A stretch of DNA of 64,000 nucleotides. Source: Clostridium sporogenes. GTDB taxonomy: Bacteria > Bacillota > Clostridia > Clostridiales > Clostridiaceae. The notes beneath the pieces are model-generated. The model ran no database searches, was not told where the DNA came from, and worked only from the letters and a program-made list of their open reading frames with translations. A program made the position numbers and the translations under genes. Shown one piece after another: positions 62,593 to 64,000 of this stretch; positions within the stretch are counted from its first letter, which is position 1; each line of letters begins with the position of its first letter. Location of the stretch: positions 2,542,001-2,606,000 of the forward strand of contig NZ_CP011663.1 of NCBI RefSeq assembly GCF_001020205.1, in the 5' to 3' direction.

Positions 62593-62664
62593 AAATAAGT
62601 CATATTAGTCGGTCGAAGCTTAAAAGCTTCCTCTCACCTTGAAACACAAGTTCCCTCGCTATTT
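62573..62664 (-). promoter_or_regulatory. Degenerate or variant TPP-riboswitch-like element
   Basis: On the minus strand AAATAGC and GCTATTT close a 92-base element. Inside, GAGGGAACTTG...CAAGGTGAGAGGAAGC...GCTTCGACC closely follows the pyrimidine-sensing arm of the upstream TPP riboswitch, with one base lost from the CTGAGA signature. The pyrophosphate arm (CTTGAT, GG-TAAT-CC) is missing and replaced by an ATATGA/TCATAT hairpin. Either a decayed second TPP aptamer or a variant with another ligand. Confidence 0.55.
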
Positions 62665-62732
62665 AGTTGTATTTTTTCCATAAAAGCTCTAGGCGCTCCC
62701 CTACAGCTCATTGAAGATATACTTCCTTGAAG

Positions 62733-62772
62733 CAATAAAAATGGGATACACCAAATAAGGCATATCCCATTA
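62733..62772 (-). terminator. Expression-platform terminator of the TPP riboswitch
   Basis: AATGGGATATG-CCTTATTTGG-TGTATCCCATT on the minus strand followed by TTTATTG, 30 bases after the TPP aptamer. The usual place for TPP-controlled termination. Confidence 0.8.
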
Positions 62773-62802
62773 TACTTACAAAAAAATATAGTATAAATTA
62801 AT

Positions 62803-62893
62803 ATTTCCTTACGTCGGCATTACCCGAATCAAGTTATGGGTCGAAATATACATTTCCTCTCAGCCTGCATTGCAAGCTCCCCTTTTCAGAAAT
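62803..62893 (-). promoter_or_regulatory. TPP (thi-box) riboswitch
   Basis: The minus strand reads GGGGAGC...GCAGGCTGAGAGGAAA, then TTTCGACCC, ACTTGATTCGGGTAAT and GCCGACGTAAGGAAAT, closed by ATTTCT/AGGAAAT. All thi-box landmarks are present: CTGAGA, ACTTGAT, GGGTAATGCC and the closing GTAAGGAA. It controls thiW-thiM in response to thiamine pyrophosphate. Confidence 0.95.
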
Positions 62894-62926
62894 TATATCA
62901 TACAATTTTCTTAAATACAATATCAC

Positions 62927-63364
62927 TTAAAAATTGATTTTTTGCCACGTCATTATATATTCCATAAAGCCAGAATTTTCATGCTCTTTTTCCTCTTTTA
63001 TAATAAAACCACAGTGTTTATAAAAATTAACTGAAGGTATATTATCAACATAAACTGCTAGTTCTAAAGTTGAATATAAAGATTTACAATGATTTAGTAG
63101 TTTTTTCCCTATTCCTTGACCCTGATACTCCTCCAAAACAAATAATGCACCAATAAATGAATTGTCTACAATACTTATAAAGCCTTTAATTATATCATCT
63201 TCTTTGTAAATAAAAGTCTTCGAAATAGGAAAGTATTCTTCTTTAACAATATTATAATTTTTAATCCAATATTCCTTTGGTATAAAACTATGAGCAGCAA
63301 TGTTAGTTTTTAACCAAATGTCCATAACTTCTTCAATTTCAAATTTTTCTAATTGTTTAATCAT
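62927..63364 (-). CDS. GNAT-family N-acetyltransferase
   Basis: A 145-residue GNAT acetyltransferase. The acetyl-CoA motif is LFVLEEYQGQGIGKKLLNHC (near residues 75-94, Q-x-x-G-x-G). The C-terminal strand NFYKHCGFIIKEEKEHENSGFMEYIM is typical of RimI/YjaB/PhnO-like small enzymes. The opening IKQLEKFEIEEVMDIWLKTN with AHSFIPKEYW resembles YjaB-type N-acetyltransferases. The substrate is unknown. AAGAAAGGAGAAAAAAT precedes the ATG. Confidence 0.9.
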   Translation of the reverse strand: MIKQLEKFEIEEVMDIWLKTNIAAHSFIPKEYWIKNYNIVKEEYFPISKTFIYKEDDIIKGFISIVDNSFIGALFVLEEYQGQGIGKKLLNHCKSLYSTLELAVYVDNIPSVNFYKHCGFIIKEEKEHENSGFMEYIMTWQKINF

Positions 63365-63503
63365 ATTTTTTCTCCTTTCTTGTTTACATAAATTAATTAT
63401 AAAAATATATTTATATGTGAAATTCCTTTATTTTATATAAATTACTTCTCGCACACTGATATAAATTGTTTAAGCTTAATTTTTGAACATAAATAATATA
63501 AAA

Positions 63504-64000
63504 TTAGTCTGAAATAATACTCTCTAATGATTTTTTAATATCTTTAGTATATACACCGCCATGGTAACATACAATTTTATCTATTTCGTAATTTAATAAC
63601 TTTTTTATAGAATTTTTAGCACTAATAATATCTAAGGTATATTGTGGATTTGCTATAGTTAATTTATCATCTTCTACTACTAATGCATCTCCAGCAATTA
63701 ATGTTTTGCTATCTTTTATATAAATTGAAATATGTCCTGGCATATGCCCTGGAGTAGCAATTATTTCTACACCTCCACAAAAGGAAAAAGAATCTTTATC
63801 TCTTAAACATACATCAACAGGAACATTTTCTATTGTTCCAATAAAATCCTGAAACTCCTTTGCGCTATTTTTCTCTTCCTCAGGAAGTTTATCATATATA
63901 GACTCCGCTTGTTGTAATCTTAAAGATTTTTCTTTTCCACTAATATACTTTTCATCATCAATTGACGCAAGAATCTTAATATGTGGATACTCTCTTTTAA
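63504..64000 (-). CDS. Metallo-beta-lactamase-fold hydrolase (partial, runs off the window)
   Basis: The frame stays open from the stop at 63504 through the right edge, so the N-terminus with the HxHxDH motif lies outside. Visible parts are YPHIKILASIDDEKYISG, an insert with DKLPEEEKNSAKEF, the ATPGHMPGHISIYI metal strand with His ligand, TLIAGDALV with the bridging Asp, and KIVCYHGG with the last His. This matches glyoxalase II-like/MBL-fold hydrolases common in clostridia. An internal ATG at 63743 is not the start. Confidence 0.85.
   Translation of the reverse strand, partial: KREYPHIKILASIDDEKYISGKEKSLRLQQAESIYDKLPEEEKNSAKEFQDFIGTIENVPVDVCLRDKDSFSFCGGVEIIATPGHMPGHISIYIKDSKTLIAGDALVVEDDKLTIANPQYTLDIISAKNSIKKLLNYEIDKIVCYHGGVYTKDIKKSLESIISD

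Noticed and set aside
1..64000. tRNA, rRNA or CRISPR arrays
   Set aside because: I looked for GC-rich cloverleaf-like blocks and regular repeats and saw none. A scan with tRNAscan-SE or a CRISPR finder would settle this.

Overview
The DNA is very AT-rich. Genes carry strong AGGAGG-type ribosome binding sites, and the gene set is strictly anaerobic low-GC Firmicute: hydrogenase maturation, MinD-like ATPases with ferredoxin inserts, ECF transporters and sporulation-clade small proteins. I read it as a chromosome segment of Clostridium sensu stricto, perhaps close to the C. botulinum/C. sporogenes group. The species is an inference.

Left part (1-30,000). The window opens with the tail of hypA and hypB. 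A convergent four-gene set follows, made of two NifX-like proteins and two MinD/ferredoxin ATPases, driven by a good promoter wrapped in direct repeats. Mixed housekeeping and accessory genes come next: a GyrI-like protein, DUF4352, VanZ/RDD, a PepD dipeptidase, threonine aldolase, methyltransferase, short-chain dehydrogenase, a NatAB-type ABC exporter, a cell-wall amidase, an M28-like protein, an SsuABC-like importer, a MtaA-like methyltransferase, a GlpA-like oxidoreductase, a MerR regulator and an APC permease. The importer operon begins with a small protein that keeps the four H-cluster-type cysteines of [FeFe]-hydrogenases. The region also holds a decayed glycerate kinase gene and a roughly 290-bp fold-back element.

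Centre (30,099-58,314). About 28 kb on the minus strand is a metallophore cluster of the yersiniabactin/equibactin type. A strong sigma-A promoter with a perfect 16-bp palindrome leads into a type II thioesterase, a phosphopantetheinyl transferase, an aryl-AMP ligase with salicylate-type pocket residues, an alpha/beta hydrolase carrying an EF-hand-like loop, two giant NRPSs, a saccharopine-dehydrogenase-like reductase, a thiazolinyl imide reductase, a second thioesterase and a methyltransferase. An AraC regulator comes next, then a second promoter region with the same palindrome, an ECF transporter (S, T and fused A subunits) and a YbtP/YbtQ-like pair of ABC half-transporters. The NRPS line reads ArCP-Cy-A(insert)-PCP-Cy-A-PCP followed by docking-Cy-A(MT)-PCP-degenerate TE. 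This predicts an aryl cap plus three cyclised cysteines, with no polyketide step. No salicylate synthase lies in the window.

Right part (58,415-64,000). It holds a macrodomain protein, DUF1294, an HsmA-like gene broken by one stop codon, an unknown small protein, and a thiazole-salvage operon (thiW, thiM). That operon follows a canonical TPP riboswitch, a terminator and a second, altered TPP-like element. A GNAT acetyltransferase and a partial metallo-beta-lactamase-fold protein end the window.

All assignments come from reading the sequence and recalling family motifs. No database search was run.
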